DNA from: Devosia limi DSM 17137
Lineage (GTDB): Bacteria > Pseudomonadota > Alphaproteobacteria > Rhizobiales > Devosiaceae
Direction of reading: 5' to 3'
DNA length: 64,000 nucleotides
Assembly (NCBI RefSeq): GCF_900128975.1
Contig: NZ_FQVC01000003.1
Location: 310,001 to 374,000, forward strand
Of the stretch, positions 43,845 to 52,909 are shown piece by piece. How positions within the stretch are numbered: position 1 is the stretch's first letter; each line of letters starts with the position of its first letter. The notes beneath the pieces were generated by a model. That model worked only from the letters and a program-made list of their open reading frames with translations, was not told the origin of the DNA and did no database searches. Both the position numbers and the translations under genes were made by a program.

Positions 43845-45298
43845 CACTTTGTGTCCTTGGCTGGGGCTGCTGGCGGCTTGGCTGCCGGCTTTTTGGCCGC
43901 TGGTTTCTTTGCCGGTGCAGCCTTGGCCGGTGCTGCCTTGACCGCTGCAGCCTTGGCCGCAGCAGGAGCGGCGGCATCAGGAGCAGCAGCGGGTGCCGCC
44001 TTCTTCACTGCAGTCTTTTTGGGCGCAGCCGCCTTTGGTTCGGCAGCCTTGGCAGCAACCGGAGCCTCAGCCGCCGCAGCAGCGGACGCCGCCGGCTTCG
44101 CCGCTGCCTTCTTGGCAGGCGCCGCCTTGGCGGCCTTGGGGGCCGGCTTTTCCGCAGCCGGAGCCGCCGCCGTCACAAAGCTCGGATGCACCACCGCGCC
44201 ATCGCGTGTCAGCACCGTCGCCTTGACCAGCTCGTCATCCCAATTGACCGCCAGCGCCTTGGCCTTGGCATCGATCAGCGTGGTGAGGAAAGCCAGCAGG
44301 TTCCGCGCATAGAGCTGGCTGGCCGTGGTCGGAATGCGACCCTGCACATTGGTATAGCCGATGATCTTGACGCCGTTATGCTCGACGATCTTGCCGGGCA
44401 CGGTCAGCTCGACATTGCCGCCGCGTTCGGCAGCGAGATCGACGATGATCGAGCCGGGTGCCATCGATTCCACCATCGCCTTGGTGATCAGCCGCGGCGC
44501 CGGACGCCCCGGGATCAGCGCGGTGGTGATGACGATGTCCTGCTTGGCGATATGGCTGGCCGTCAGCTCGGCCTGCTTGGCCTGGTATTCGGCCGACATC
44601 TGCTTGGCATAGCCGCCGGCGGTTTCGGCCTGCTTGAATTCTTCGTCCTCGACGGCAATGAACTTGCCCCCCAGCGACTCCACCTGCTCCTTGGCGGCCG
44701 GACGCACGTCGGTGGCCGAAACCACCGCGCCCAGGCGCTTGGCCGTGGCGATCGCCTGCAGGCCCGCAACACCGGCGCCCATCACGAAGGCCTTGGCCGG
44801 ACGCACCGTACCTGCAGCAGTCATCATCATCGGCATGGCGCGGTCGAATTCCGCAGCCGCGTCGATCACGGCCTGGTAGCCGGCCAGGTTCGCCTGGCTG
44901 GAGAGGATATCCATCACCTGCGCGCGGGTAATGCGCGGCATGAATTCCATAGACACTGCGGTCACGCCGGCCTTGGCCAGCGCCGCGATATCCTTGTCAT
45001 TGCCATAGGGGTCGAGCGCGCCGATCAGCAGCGCGCCCTTGGCGACGCCCGCCAGGCTTGCGGCGCTGGGGCGACGGACGGTGAGCACCACTTCGGCGCC
45101 CTTGAGCGCCGCTTCGGCCGTGGCCGCAATGGCGGCACCGGCGGCCTTGTAGTCTTCGTCGCGGATGCGCGAGCCGTCGCCGGCGCCTTTTTCCACGCTC
45201 ACATCGGCACCGAGCGCGATCAGCTTGCCGACGGTTTCAGGTGTCGCCGCGACACGGTTTTCACCGTCGAAGCGCTCGCGCACGATTGCGATTTTCAT
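43844..45298 (-). CDS. pntAA: NAD(P) transhydrogenase subunit alpha, part 1, with long Ala/Lys/Pro tail
   Basis: The first about 375 residues are the NAD(H)-binding domain I ([57 protein letters not shown] sequence and [20 protein letters not shown]). The remaining 108 residues (377-484) are almost only Ala, Lys and Pro, in repeats such as [12 protein letters not shown], like a histone H1 tail. Normal PntAA ends near residue 375 to 400. The tail is in frame up to the pntAB start, so it is probably real, and it would be basic and disordered in the cytoplasm. Function of the tail unknown. Confidence 0.94.
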   Translation of the reverse strand: MKIAIVRERFDGENRVAATPETVGKLIALGADVSVEKGAGDGSRIRDEDYKAAGAAIAATAEAALKGAEVVLTVRRPSAASLAGVAKGALLIGALDPYGNDKDIAALAKAGVTAVSMEFMPRITRAQVMDILSSQANLAGYQAVIDAAAEFDRAMPMMMTAAGTVRPAKAFVMGAGVAGLQAIATAKRLGAVVSATDVRPAAKEQVESLGGKFIAVEDEEFKQAETAGGYAKQMSAEYQAKQAELTASHIAKQDIVITTALIPGRPAPRLITKAMVESMAPGSIIVDLAAERGGNVELTVPGKIVEHNGVKIIGYTNVQGRIPTTASQLYARNLLAFLTTLIDAKAKALAVNWDDELVKATVLTRDGAVVHPSFVTAAAPAAEKPAPKAAKAAPAKKAAAKPAASAAAAAEAPVAAKAAEPKAAAPKKTAVKKAAPAAAPDAAAPAAAKAAAVKAAPAKAAPAKKPAAKKPAAKPPAAPAKDTK

Positions 45299-45314
45299 GA
45301 AAGTCTCCTGCCCG

Positions 45315-45333
45315 CCTGCCCGACGGGCAGGCT
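45315..45333. promoter_or_regulatory. Hairpin in the leader between cytochrome oxidase subunit IV gene and pntAA
   Basis: GCCTGCCCGACGGGCAGGC is a perfect 8-bp inverted repeat with a 3-base loop. It lies in the 64-base gap, just before the pntAA ribosome-binding site (minus strand). It may be an mRNA processing or attenuation hairpin. Confidence 0.4.
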
Positions 45334-45362
45334 TGATGGGGATGCCTGCGAACCGTTCCTGA

Positions 45363-45527
45363 TCAGTGAATGATCAGGAAGTAGAGAATGACCATCGACG
45401 CAGCCACAATGATAGTTGTCCACTTACTGATGGTGATGAAACCATTATAGGTGGCTTCGTGCTCGGCGTAGTCCATTGCGGATTCAACCTGGAGCGGCGG
45501 ATGGGGTTCAGCGGTCTTCTTGGCCAT
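45363..45527 (-). CDS. aa3-type cytochrome c oxidase subunit IV
   Basis: The 54-residue protein matches the bacterial aa3 subunit IV family: a short soluble start (MAKKTAEPHPPLQ), AMDYAEHEATYNGFI, and one membrane helix (KWTTIIVAASMVILYFLIIH). It binds the core oxidase but is not essential for catalysis in known cases. It is upstream of pntAA on the same strand, a placement seen in related bacteria; the core cox genes are not in the window. Start taken at the ATG 45527. Confidence 0.85.
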   Translation of the reverse strand: MAKKTAEPHPPLQVESAMDYAEHEATYNGFITISKWTTIIVAASMVILYFLIIH

Positions 45528-45573
45528 TTCGTCCTCAAAAATACAGTCGTCGATAAGTCTAATAGCCCAAAGG

Positions 45574-47385
45574 CTAATTCGGGCTCGTGGCTTCAAGCTC
45601 GTCGATCAGCCCTTCGATCATCGATAGGCCGAGCGACCAGAACTGGGGATCCCTGGCATCCAGCCCGAACGGCGCCAGCAGTTCGGAATGATGCTTGCTG
45701 CCCCCAGCCTTGAGCAGTTCGAAATACCGCTCGGCAAAGCCCTCATTGGCTTTCTCATACTGCGCGTAGAGTGAGTTCACAAGACAATCGCCGAACGCAT
45801 AGGCATAGACGTAGAACGGCGAGTGGATGAAGTGCGGGACATAGGTCCAGAAGATATCGTAGCCCTCGTTGAGCTCGATCCCCTCGCCCAGTGATTCTGC
45901 CTGCACTTCCAGCCAGATGGCGTTGATTTCCTCGGTCCGCAATTCGCCCTGCCGCCGCGCCGTATGCACCTTGCGCTCGAAACTATAGAACGCAATCTGC
46001 CGCACCACTGTATTGAGCATGTCCTCGACCTTGCTCGACAGCAGGGCAAAGCGCTGCTTGGGATCGGTGGTCTGGTCCAGCAGCGAGCGGAAAGTCAGCA
46101 TTTCCCCGAAAACCGAGGCCGTTTCGGCCAGGGTCAGTGGCGTATTGGCCAGCAGCGGTCCCTGGGCGGCGGCCAGCCGCTGGTGCACGCCATGCCCCAA
46201 TTCATGGGCCAGCGTCATCACGTCGCGGGCCCGGCCCAGATAGTTCAGCATCAGATAGGGATGCGCGCTCGGCACGGTCGGATGCGCAAAGGCGCCCGAG
46301 AGCTTGCCCTCCGAAACCGGCGCATCGATCCAGCCGCTATCGAAGAACGGTGCCGCCACTTCCGCCAGCTTGGGCGAGAATTTGCCATAGGCTTCCATCA
46401 CCGTCGCCTTGGCGGTTTCCCAGTCGAACAGCCGCTCGTCGCTGGTCGGCAACGGCGCATTGCGGTCCCAGGCATTGAGCTTGTCCTTGCCGAACCACTT
46501 GGCCTTCATCTTGTAATAACGATGGCTGAGCCGCGGATAGGCTTCCTGCACGGCGCTCTGCAGCGCATCGACGACTTCGCGCTCCACCGAATTGGCCAGG
46601 TGGCGGCTATCGGCAATATCCTTGTAGCCGCGCCAGCGGTCCGAGATTTCCTTGTCCTTGGCCAGCACATTGGTGATGTGGGTGAACAGCCGCCCATTCT
46701 CCCGAAGCGTCTTGGCCAGCGCCTTGTAGGCACTTTCGCGCTTCTTCTCGTCGCGCTCGCTGAGCAGGTGCAGCGTCGCCTCGAGATTGAGCACGTCCCC
46801 ATCCACGTCGAAGCGCAGGCTCGCCATGGTCTCGTCGAACAGCCGGTTCCAGGCCGAATAGGCGGTCACCGACTTGTCGTGGAACAGCTCCTCCACCCGG
46901 TCTTCGAGCTGATAGGGCTTGGCCTTGCGCAACTCGTCGAACCATGGCCGGTAGCGCGCCAGCTCGGCATCGCCCGCCAGCGCCGCTTCGAGCACATCGT
47001 CCTCGATGCGGTTGAGCTCGAGATCGAAGAACAGCACCCGCGTCGACAGCGTCGTCAGGGCCTCATTGATATCGCCCATGAACTTGGCCCGGTCGGGATC
47101 GGTGGTGTTCTGCGCATATTGCAGGAACGAGAAGGAGCCGATCTTGCCGGTCAGGTCGCCCAGCGCTTCGGTGCGCCTGATCGCCTCGATCAGCTTGCCC
47201 GCCTTGGTCAGCTCGGCCAGCTTGCCCTTGTAGTCGGCCTCGAACGCCGCCGCATCCGCCCGCGCCTTGTCCAGATCCGCCTTGAGTTCGGGGCTGTCCT
47301 TGCCGGGATAAAGATCGCTCAGGTCCCACACCGGCAAGGCGCCAAACTGGTTGTGCCCTTTATGGCTCGTGGCGTGATCGGTCAT
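45574..47385 (-). CDS. Oligoendopeptidase F (M3 family)
   Basis: The 603-residue zinc metallopeptidase has the family N-terminus (LPVWDLSDLYPGKDSPELKA), the metal-binding HExxH in MTLAHELGHGVHQRLAAAQG, and ETASVFGEMLTF with the third ligand Glu. It degrades short peptides in the cytoplasm and belongs to the PepF group. The gene is on the minus strand upstream of cytochrome oxidase subunit IV, with a 46-base gap. It is also the left border of the repeat-rich interval. Confidence 0.94.
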   Translation of the reverse strand: MTDHATSHKGHNQFGALPVWDLSDLYPGKDSPELKADLDKARADAAAFEADYKGKLAELTKAGKLIEAIRRTEALGDLTGKIGSFSFLQYAQNTTDPDRAKFMGDINEALTTLSTRVLFFDLELNRIEDDVLEAALAGDAELARYRPWFDELRKAKPYQLEDRVEELFHDKSVTAYSAWNRLFDETMASLRFDVDGDVLNLEATLHLLSERDEKKRESAYKALAKTLRENGRLFTHITNVLAKDKEISDRWRGYKDIADSRHLANSVEREVVDALQSAVQEAYPRLSHRYYKMKAKWFGKDKLNAWDRNAPLPTSDERLFDWETAKATVMEAYGKFSPKLAEVAAPFFDSGWIDAPVSEGKLSGAFAHPTVPSAHPYLMLNYLGRARDVMTLAHELGHGVHQRLAAAQGPLLANTPLTLAETASVFGEMLTFRSLLDQTTDPKQRFALLSSKVEDMLNTVVRQIAFYSFERKVHTARRQGELRTEEINAIWLEVQAESLGEGIELNEGYDIFWTYVPHFIHSPFYVYAYAFGDCLVNSLYAQYEKANEGFAERYFELLKAGGSKHHSELLAPFGLDARDPQFWSLGLSMIEGLIDELEATSPN

Positions 47386-47471
47386 TATCGTCTCCCGGCT
47401 GGTCCAATTGCGCGCGGACCTTAGCCAGCCCGGGCTACCCTGTGAAGAGCCTTCGCCCCTCCATCACTGCC

Positions 47472-48310
47472 GTCATCCCGGCGAAAGCCGGGATCCAGTT
47501 TCCTTTGCCACATCCCAAACTGGACCCCGGCCTTCGCCGGGGTGACGCGGTGTGAGTGGATGCGCCGCCCCCTCAGTCATCGTCCCCTCCCCCTCCAGGG
47601 GGAGGGTTAGGGTGGGGGTGGGGGTGGGCGTGCTGCGGTTGTCGCGCGGCCCGAGCGTGTGGAGCGCGCAGACCCCCACCCTTGATCCCTCCCCTCAAGG
47701 GGGAGGGAGACGACTGCAAATTCGTCACCAATCCGTCGACCGGCCTCTCCCCCGTTGTGAAGGTGGGGTCACCAAACCAGGCCCTCAACGCCCTCATCCC
47801 GGCGAAAACCGGGATCCGGTTTCATTCCGCATCCCCAAACTGGACCCCGGCTTTCGCCGGGGTGACGCGGTGTATGTGGATGCGCCGGTCTCCCCCAAAA
47901 CCGCCCCCTCAGTCTGCGTCCCCTCCCCCTTGAGGGGAGGGATCAAGGGTGGGGGTGCTGCGGTTGTCGCGAGGCGGGAGCGTGCGGGGCGCGCAGAACC
48001 CCCACCCTTGATCCCTCCCCTCAAGGGGGAGGGAGACGACTGCAAATTCGTCACCAATCCGTCGACCGGCCTCTCCCCACCAAACCAGGCCCTCAACGCC
48101 CTCATCCCGGCGAAAACCGGGATCCGGTTTCCTTATACGCATCCCCAAACTGGACCCCGGCTTTCGCCGGGGTGACGCCGAGTATGTTGCGGCGTCATCG
48201 CCAACCCCAACACCGCCCCCGCAGTCTGCGTCCCCTCCCCCTTGAGGGGAGGGCCAGGGTGGGGGTGCTGCGGTTGTCGCGAGGCGGGAGCGTGCGGGGT
48301 GTGCCTCCAC
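47472..48310. repeat. Tandem composite repeat, about 2.5 units of R2 plus R3
   Basis: Each unit of roughly 310-320 bp has an R2 inverted pair (starting at 47472, 47793 and 48101) followed by an R3 element (47583, 47919 and 48230 onward). The segments 47672-47823 and 47998-48131 are nearly identical except for a 20-base insertion in the first. The third unit stops after its R3 left arm. Confidence 0.9.
47921..48033. repeat. R3 element with 36-bp perfect inverted repeat
   Basis: The left arm 47921-47956 (starting CCCTCCCCCTTGAGGGGAGG) and the right arm 47998-48033 (ending AGGGGGAGGG) are exact reverse complements over 36 bp, separated by 41 bases. Each arm alone also has a small hairpin. The structure could form a cruciform or a very stable RNA stem. 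Confidence 0.88.
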
Positions 48311-48521
48311 AAACACCAACATCCCCCACAAAACTTATCCCCGCCCCCTCCCACCTCCCGCATACTCACCCCATTCCCGCACTTCTACTGCGCGGTCGCG
48401 ACGAACGGTCGGTGCGGGGAATGCCGGTGGGGGTGGGGTCGCCCGCTCCCGGTGGGCGACACCGTCAGTATCGGCTGAAAAACTGCCGCCCCTGGTTCGG
48501 TCCCACAAAAAATACCGGCGC

Positions 48522-48583
48522 GATGGCGAGACCCTGGTTTCATTCCATTGCGACTACCGCATCGAGACCATGGTCTCGCCATC
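48522..48583. promoter_or_regulatory. Nested palindromes upstream of the NtrC-type regulator
   Basis: GATGGCGAGACC (48522-48533) is repeated inverted as GGTCTCGCCATC (48572-48583). The second copy lies in a 16-bp perfect palindrome CGAGACCATGGTCTCG (48563-48578). It is about 230 bases before the regulator start and could be a dimeric operator. Confidence 0.5.
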
Positions 48584-48622
48584 CCCGCAGCAAGCGGGAC
48601 GGAGTGCCCCGCACTTCCCACT

Positions 48623-48639
48623 GAAGCGCTGTGCGCTTC
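48623..48639. repeat. Short perfect hairpin
   Basis: GAAGCGC, a TGT loop and GCGCTTC form a 7-bp stem, about 170 bases before the regulator gene. A looser inverted repeat (GAAACCGC/GCGGCGTTTC) follows at 48661-48683. Confidence 0.5.
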
Positions 48640-48809
48640 GGCTGAAGTGCCCAGCACGCAGAAACCGCGTCAGGCGGCGTTTCCGCACGTCCCGGCCAAT
48701 CTGCCGCCAATCCGACGCCGCATGATTAATCCCCCCTTAAGCCTGCACGCGCATCATCCTCCCAAAACGGCACAGTCCGATTCGTGCCGGCCAGGAAGAC
48801 CGAGGTTCC

Positions 48810-50294
48810 ATGACGCGTGTTCTGATAGTCGATGACGATCCGGTGCAGTTGCGCCTGACCGCCGAGATTGCCAACCGGGCTGGGTTCAAGCCGCTGACCG
48901 CCACCGGCGGCGAGCAGGCGCTCACCATCCTGCGCGATGATCGCAATATCGGCGCCATGATCCTCGACCTGGTCATGCCCGATCTCGACGGCATGGGCGT
49001 CATGGAAGTGATGGCCCGCGAGGGGCTCACCACGCCGGTCATCATCCAGACCGCCACTGCCTCGCTGGAGACCGTCGTCTCCGCCATGCGTCAGGGCGCG
49101 GCCGACTATTTCGTCAAGCCCGTTTCCCCCGAGCGCCTGGTGATTTCGCTGCGCAATGCCATGAAGCTCGATGCGCTCGAAGCCGTGGTCCGGGCCGAAC
49201 GCGCCCGCCGCACCGGCACCTTCACCGCCGCCGACATGATCGCCAAGGCGCCGGCCATGGCCCGCGTCATCACCCTGTGCGCCAAGGCCGCCAAGAGCCC
49301 GATCCCGGTGCTGGTGGAAGGGGAAACCGGCGTCGGCAAGGAGCTGATCGCCCGGATCATCCAGGGCACCGGCGACCGCGCCGGCAAGCCGTTCATCACC
49401 GTCAATTGCGGCGCCATCCCGCCCAATCTGGTCGAGTCGGTGCTGTTCGGCCACAAGAAGGGGGCCTTTACCGGCGCCATTGCCGATCAGGCCGGCAAGT
49501 TTGCCGAAGCCCATAACGGCACCCTGTTCCTCGACGAAGTCGGCGAACTGCCGCTCGAAACCCAGGTCAAGCTGCTGCGCGCGCTGCAGGAAGGCGAGAT
49601 CGAGCCGGTTGGTGCCAGCCGCCCCGAACGCGTCAATGTCCGCGTCATCTCGGCCACCAATCGGCGCCTGTTGAACCTGGCCAAATCCGGCGAGTTCCGC
49701 GAGGACCTCTATTACCGGCTCAATGTCTTTCCCATCTATGTACCGCCGCTGCGCGAGCGCGCCGAGGACATTCCCGCCCTGGTCAATCACTTCATTGCCC
49801 GCTTTGCCGCCGAAGCCCGCAAGCGCATTCTGGGCATTGCCCCGCCGGCGCTCGACCTGCTGGTCGACTATGCCTGGCCCGGCAATATCCGCCAGCTCGA
49901 GAACGCCGTCTATCGTGCCATCGTCCTGTGCGACGGGGCTTATCTGGAACCCGTGGACTTCCCCCAGATCGTCGCCCAGACCAATGGCCGCGACAGCGCC
50001 GTTTCCGCCATTGCCGCCAGCCCTGCCCCCAAGGTGCCGGTCCATATCGATGACGTTCCGGCCCGCGAACGGATGCTGCCCGATCCAATGCCGCGCAGCG
50101 ACCGCTTCCTCGACGCATCCGGCGAAATCGCTGCCCTGGCCGAAATCGAGCGCGCCGCCATCGTCTTCGCCATCGCCCATTATGGCGGCCGCATGTCCCG
50201 CGTCGCCCGCGCCCTCAAGATCGGCCGCTCGACGCTCTACCGCAAACTGCACGAATACGGCCTCGCCGAGGACCTGATCAGCGACGCCGCCTAG
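48810..50294 (+). CDS. NtrC-family sigma54-dependent response regulator
   Basis: The 494-residue protein has a receiver domain with Asp9, Asp10 and phosphoacceptor Asp53 ([11 protein letters not shown]) and Lys103, an AAA+ domain with Walker A GETGVGKE (171-178), the sigma54-contacting GAFTGA (218-223) and Walker B LFLDEVGE, and a C-terminal Fis-type helix-turn-helix ([20 protein letters not shown]). A linker of about 60 residues lies between the AAA+ and DNA-binding parts. It should activate sigma54 promoters when phosphorylated. No histidine kinase gene is adjacent. Target genes are unknown. Confidence 0.92.
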   Translation: MTRVLIVDDDPVQLRLTAEIANRAGFKPLTATGGEQALTILRDDRNIGAMILDLVMPDLDGMGVMEVMAREGLTTPVIIQTATASLETVVSAMRQGAADYFVKPVSPERLVISLRNAMKLDALEAVVRAERARRTGTFTAADMIAKAPAMARVITLCAKAAKSPIPVLVEGETGVGKELIARIIQGTGDRAGKPFITVNCGAIPPNLVESVLFGHKKGAFTGAIADQAGKFAEAHNGTLFLDEVGELPLETQVKLLRALQEGEIEPVGASRPERVNVRVISATNRRLLNLAKSGEFREDLYYRLNVFPIYVPPLRERAEDIPALVNHFIARFAAEARKRILGIAPPALDLLVDYAWPGNIRQLENAVYRAIVLCDGAYLEPVDFPQIVAQTNGRDSAVSAIAASPAPKVPVHIDDVPARERMLPDPMPRSDRFLDASGEIAALAEIERAAIVFAIAHYGGRMSRVARALKIGRSTLYRKLHEYGLAEDLISDAA

Positions 50295-50325
50295 GGGCGT
50301 CTTTGGACTGTGCGGAGGCCCCCAC

Positions 50326-50403
50326 CGTCATCACCCGGCTTGTCCGGGTGATCCACCTTCCTCCGGGAACCTGGATTGCCCGGACAAGCCGGGCAATGAC
50401 GAC
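50326..50403. repeat. Palindromic repeat family R5
   Basis: CCGTCATCACCCGGCTTGTC with CGGGTGATCC on the left and GGATTGCCCGGACAAGCCGG with GCAATGACG on the right form a nested inverted pair; each half also forms its own hairpin. It lies between the NtrC-type gene and the phoB terminator. Confidence 0.75.
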
Positions 50404-50476
50404 GAACCAAGAGCGCCACCCAACTTATCCCCGCCGCTGCGGGCCAGGGCATACTCCACCCATTTCACCGGGCAGC

Positions 50477-50510
50477 AAAAAGCCCGGAATTCCTCTCGAA
50501 ACTCCGGGCT
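50477..50510 (-). terminator. Rho-independent terminator of phoB
   Basis: On the minus strand AGCCCGGA and TCCGGGCT form an 8-bp stem with a 14-base loop, followed by five T. It is about 20 bases after the phoB stop and ends the pst-phoU-phoB unit. Confidence 0.82.
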
Positions 50511-50530
50511 TATCTGTCTGGGACGTACCG

Positions 50531-51232
50531 TCACGCCGGCTGCGAGAACCGCTCGTCAAAAGCGTAGCCGGCGCCGCGAACGGTGCGGATCGGATCGGCG
50601 TCGCGCCCCCGGTTGATCGAGCGGCGCAGCCTGCCGATATGCACATCCACGGTGCGCTCGTCCACATAGACGTCATTGCCCCAAACGCCATCGAGCAGCT
50701 GCTCGCGCGAATAGACCCGGCCGGGATGGCGCATCAGATATTCCAGCAGGCGGTATTCGGTTGGCCCGAGATGGATATCACGGACGCCCCGGCGAACCCG
50801 GTGGGTGGTGCGATCGAGTTCGAGATCGCCGACCTTGAGGGCGGCGGTGACAAGATTGGGGTTTGAGCGGCGCAGCAATGCCTGGATGCGGGCGATCAGT
50901 TCGGGCACCGAAAATGGCTTGACGACATAATCGTCCGCGCCGGTGGCCAGGCCGCGCACCCGCTCCTCTTCCTCACCGCGCGCGGTGAGCATGATGATTG
51001 GAATACGGGCCGTCTCCTCCTTGGCCCGCCAGCGCCGGCACAGCTCGATCCCCGAGATTTCCGGCAGCATCCAGTCCAGCAGGATCAGGTCGGGCAGCTT
51101 TTCCTGGATGGCGGTTTGCGCTTCATCGCCCGTTTCCGCCGTAAGCACCCGGTAGCCCTCGGCCTCCAGATTGTAGCGCAGCAGGATGGCGATATCGCCT
51201 TCGTCTTCGACGACAAGAATGGTAGCAGGCAT
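50531..51232 (-). CDS. phoB: Phosphate regulon response regulator PhoB
   Basis: The 233-residue protein has a receiver domain with Asp10/Glu11, phosphoacceptor Asp53 in ILLDWMLPEISG, Thr83 and Lys105 (VVKPFSVPE), and an OmpR-type winged helix (HLGPTEYRLLEYLMRHPGRV, then DERTVDVHIGRLRRSINRG). When phosphorylated it activates Pho-box promoters under phosphate limitation. It is the last gene of the unit, 3 bases after phoU. The usual kinase PhoR is not present in the window. Confidence 0.95.
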   Translation of the reverse strand: MPATILVVEDEGDIAILLRYNLEAEGYRVLTAETGDEAQTAIQEKLPDLILLDWMLPEISGIELCRRWRAKEETARIPIIMLTARGEEEERVRGLATGADDYVVKPFSVPELIARIQALLRRSNPNLVTAALKVGDLELDRTTHRVRRGVRDIHLGPTEYRLLEYLMRHPGRVYSREQLLDGVWGNDVYVDERTVDVHIGRLRRSINRGRDADPIRTVRGAGYAFDERFSQPA

Positions 51233-51235
51233 GGG

Positions 51236-51943
51236 TCAGGCCTTGATCTGGGTCCGGTGCAGTTCCTGCACGTCTGAAGTCAGCTGCTTGCCGGTCTGCA
51301 GGTAATAGGCGCGCTCGGCGATATTGGTGGCGTGGTCGCCGATGCGCTCCAGGTTCTTGGCGCAGAACAGCAGATGCGTGCAGGGGGTGATGTTGCGCGG
51401 GTCTTCCATCATGTAGGTCAGCAGTTCGCGGAACAGCGAGGTATGCATGGCATCGACCTCGTCATCGCGATTGCACACCTCGATCGAGGCTGCAGCATCG
51501 CGGCTGGCATAGGCATCCAGCGCATCCTTGATCTGGCGCAGCACCAGGCCGGTCATGTTCTTGACGCCATTGTAGAAGGTGGGCTGCAGGCTGAGGCCTT
51601 CCAGCTTGAGCGAGCGGCGGGCCAGCTGCTTGGCCATGTCGCCAACCCGTTCCAGGTCTGCAGCCACATGGATCGAGGTGATGATGGCGCGCAGGTCGCT
51701 GGCCATGGGCTGGCGGCGGGCGATCATCGACACCGCCATGTCATCGATCCGGCGCTGCATGTCGTCGATGCGCTGGTCGGCGATGATCGTCAGGTCGGCC
51801 AGTTCGCGGTCAAGCTTGAGCAGGCTCTTGGTGCCATTCTCGATGGCGACCTCGACCTGGCCACCCATTTCCGCAATCAGCTGCGCCAGGGTTGCCAACT
51901 CGTCGCTATAGGACGAAACGATATGATCTTGATTGGTGGGCAT
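51236..51943 (-). CDS. phoU: Phosphate signalling protein PhoU
   Basis: PhoU links the Pst transporter to PhoR and keeps the Pho regulon off when phosphate is plentiful. The 235-residue all-helical protein has the two PhoU repeats (YSDELATLAQLIAEMGGQVE and RVGDMAKQLARRSL-type helices) with the conserved ERVGDMAKQ and ERIGDHATNIAERAYYLQTG metal-site motifs. It lies between pstB and phoB, in the standard order. Confidence 0.95.
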   Translation of the reverse strand: MPTNQDHIVSSYSDELATLAQLIAEMGGQVEVAIENGTKSLLKLDRELADLTIIADQRIDDMQRRIDDMAVSMIARRQPMASDLRAIITSIHVAADLERVGDMAKQLARRSLKLEGLSLQPTFYNGVKNMTGLVLRQIKDALDAYASRDAAASIEVCNRDDEVDAMHTSLFRELLTYMMEDPRNITPCTHLLFCAKNLERIGDHATNIAERAYYLQTGKQLTSDVQELHRTQIKA

Positions 51944-52056
51944 CGCGAAATCCTTAAATGTCGACGGCGGGCGCTCTAGGCTGGTCGGGTGTTGAGTCAG
52001 GCCTCAGCGAAAAAGCTGTTCTTCGAGAACCCCGCATGGCGCAACAATCGGCCGTC

Positions 52057-52893
52057 CTAGCCGATGCGGCCCATGATGTAGTCCTGGGTCTGCTTGTTCA
52101 CCGGGTTGGTGAAGATGTCTTCGGTGACACCTTCCTCGATCAGCTTGCCCAGGTGGAAGAACGCGGTCTTCTGGCTGACGCGGGCGGCCTGCTGCATCGA
52201 GTGGGTCACGATGACGATGGTGAAATTCTCGCGCAATTCGTCGATCAGCTCCTCGATGATCGCGGTGGCGATCGGATCGAGGGCCGAACAGGGCTCGTCC
52301 ATCAGGATCACTTCGGGGCCGACGGCGATGGCGCGGGCAATGCACAGGCGCTGCTGCTGACCGCCCGACAGGCCGGTGCCGGGCTCATTGAGCCGGTCCT
52401 TGACCTCTTCGAACAGGCCCGCCTTGCGCAGCGACGACACCACGATTTCGTCGAGGTCCGACTTGGAGCGTGCCAACCCATGAATCTTGGGGCCATAGGC
52501 CACGTTCTCATAGATCGACTTGGGGAATGGATTGGGCTTCTGGAACACCATGCCGATGCGGGCGCGCAATTCCACCACGTCCAGTGCAGGATCGTAGATG
52601 TCTTCGCCATCCAGCTCGATCAGCCCGCGGACCTTGGCCCCCTCGATAGTATCGTTCATGCGATTGATGCAGCGCAGGAATGTCGACTTGCCACAGCCCG
52701 ACGGTCCGATGAACGAGGTTACGGCGCGGTCGGGAATGTCGATCGAAATGCCAAACAGGGCCTGCTTGGCTCCATAGTGCACGGTCACATCCTTGGCGTG
52801 CAGCCGGATCGGGCGTTCAAGCATATCGGTCGGATTCATGCCGTTGTTCACTGATTGTTGGGTCATCTTAACCTTGCCGGCCAGCATGTCCAT
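52057..52893 (-). CDS. pstB: Phosphate ABC transporter ATP-binding protein PstB
   Basis: PstB powers high-affinity phosphate import. The 278-residue ATPase has Walker [10 protein letters not shown], signature [14 protein letters not shown], Walker [14 protein letters not shown], and the H-loop [12 protein letters not shown]. The first about 30 residues are extra. A start at the ATG 52893 is supported by a GGAGA SD; later Met codons are possible. It lies between pstA and phoU. Confidence 0.95.
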   Translation of the reverse strand: MDMLAGKVKMTQQSVNNGMNPTDMLERPIRLHAKDVTVHYGAKQALFGISIDIPDRAVTSFIGPSGCGKSTFLRCINRMNDTIEGAKVRGLIELDGEDIYDPALDVVELRARIGMVFQKPNPFPKSIYENVAYGPKIHGLARSKSDLDEIVVSSLRKAGLFEEVKDRLNEPGTGLSGGQQQRLCIARAIAVGPEVILMDEPCSALDPIATAIIEELIDELRENFTIVIVTHSMQQAARVSQKTAFFHLGKLIEEGVTEDIFTNPVNKQTQDYIMGRIG

Positions 52894-52909
52894 TTGGTGT
52901 CTCCGTTAC

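Larger units (their letters stand above)
47386..48809. other. 1.42-kb gene-free interval packed with repeats
   Basis: No frame in this stretch looks like a gene. From 47472 to 48310 it is filled with composite repeats of families R2 and R3; from 48520 to 48690 it has several palindromes that may act as operators; the last about 120 bases should hold the promoter of the downstream regulator. Confidence 0.8.

Noticed and set aside
47472..48310. CRISPR array
   Set aside because: Repeat units are palindromic composites over 300 bp long, without regular short spacers and without cas genes.
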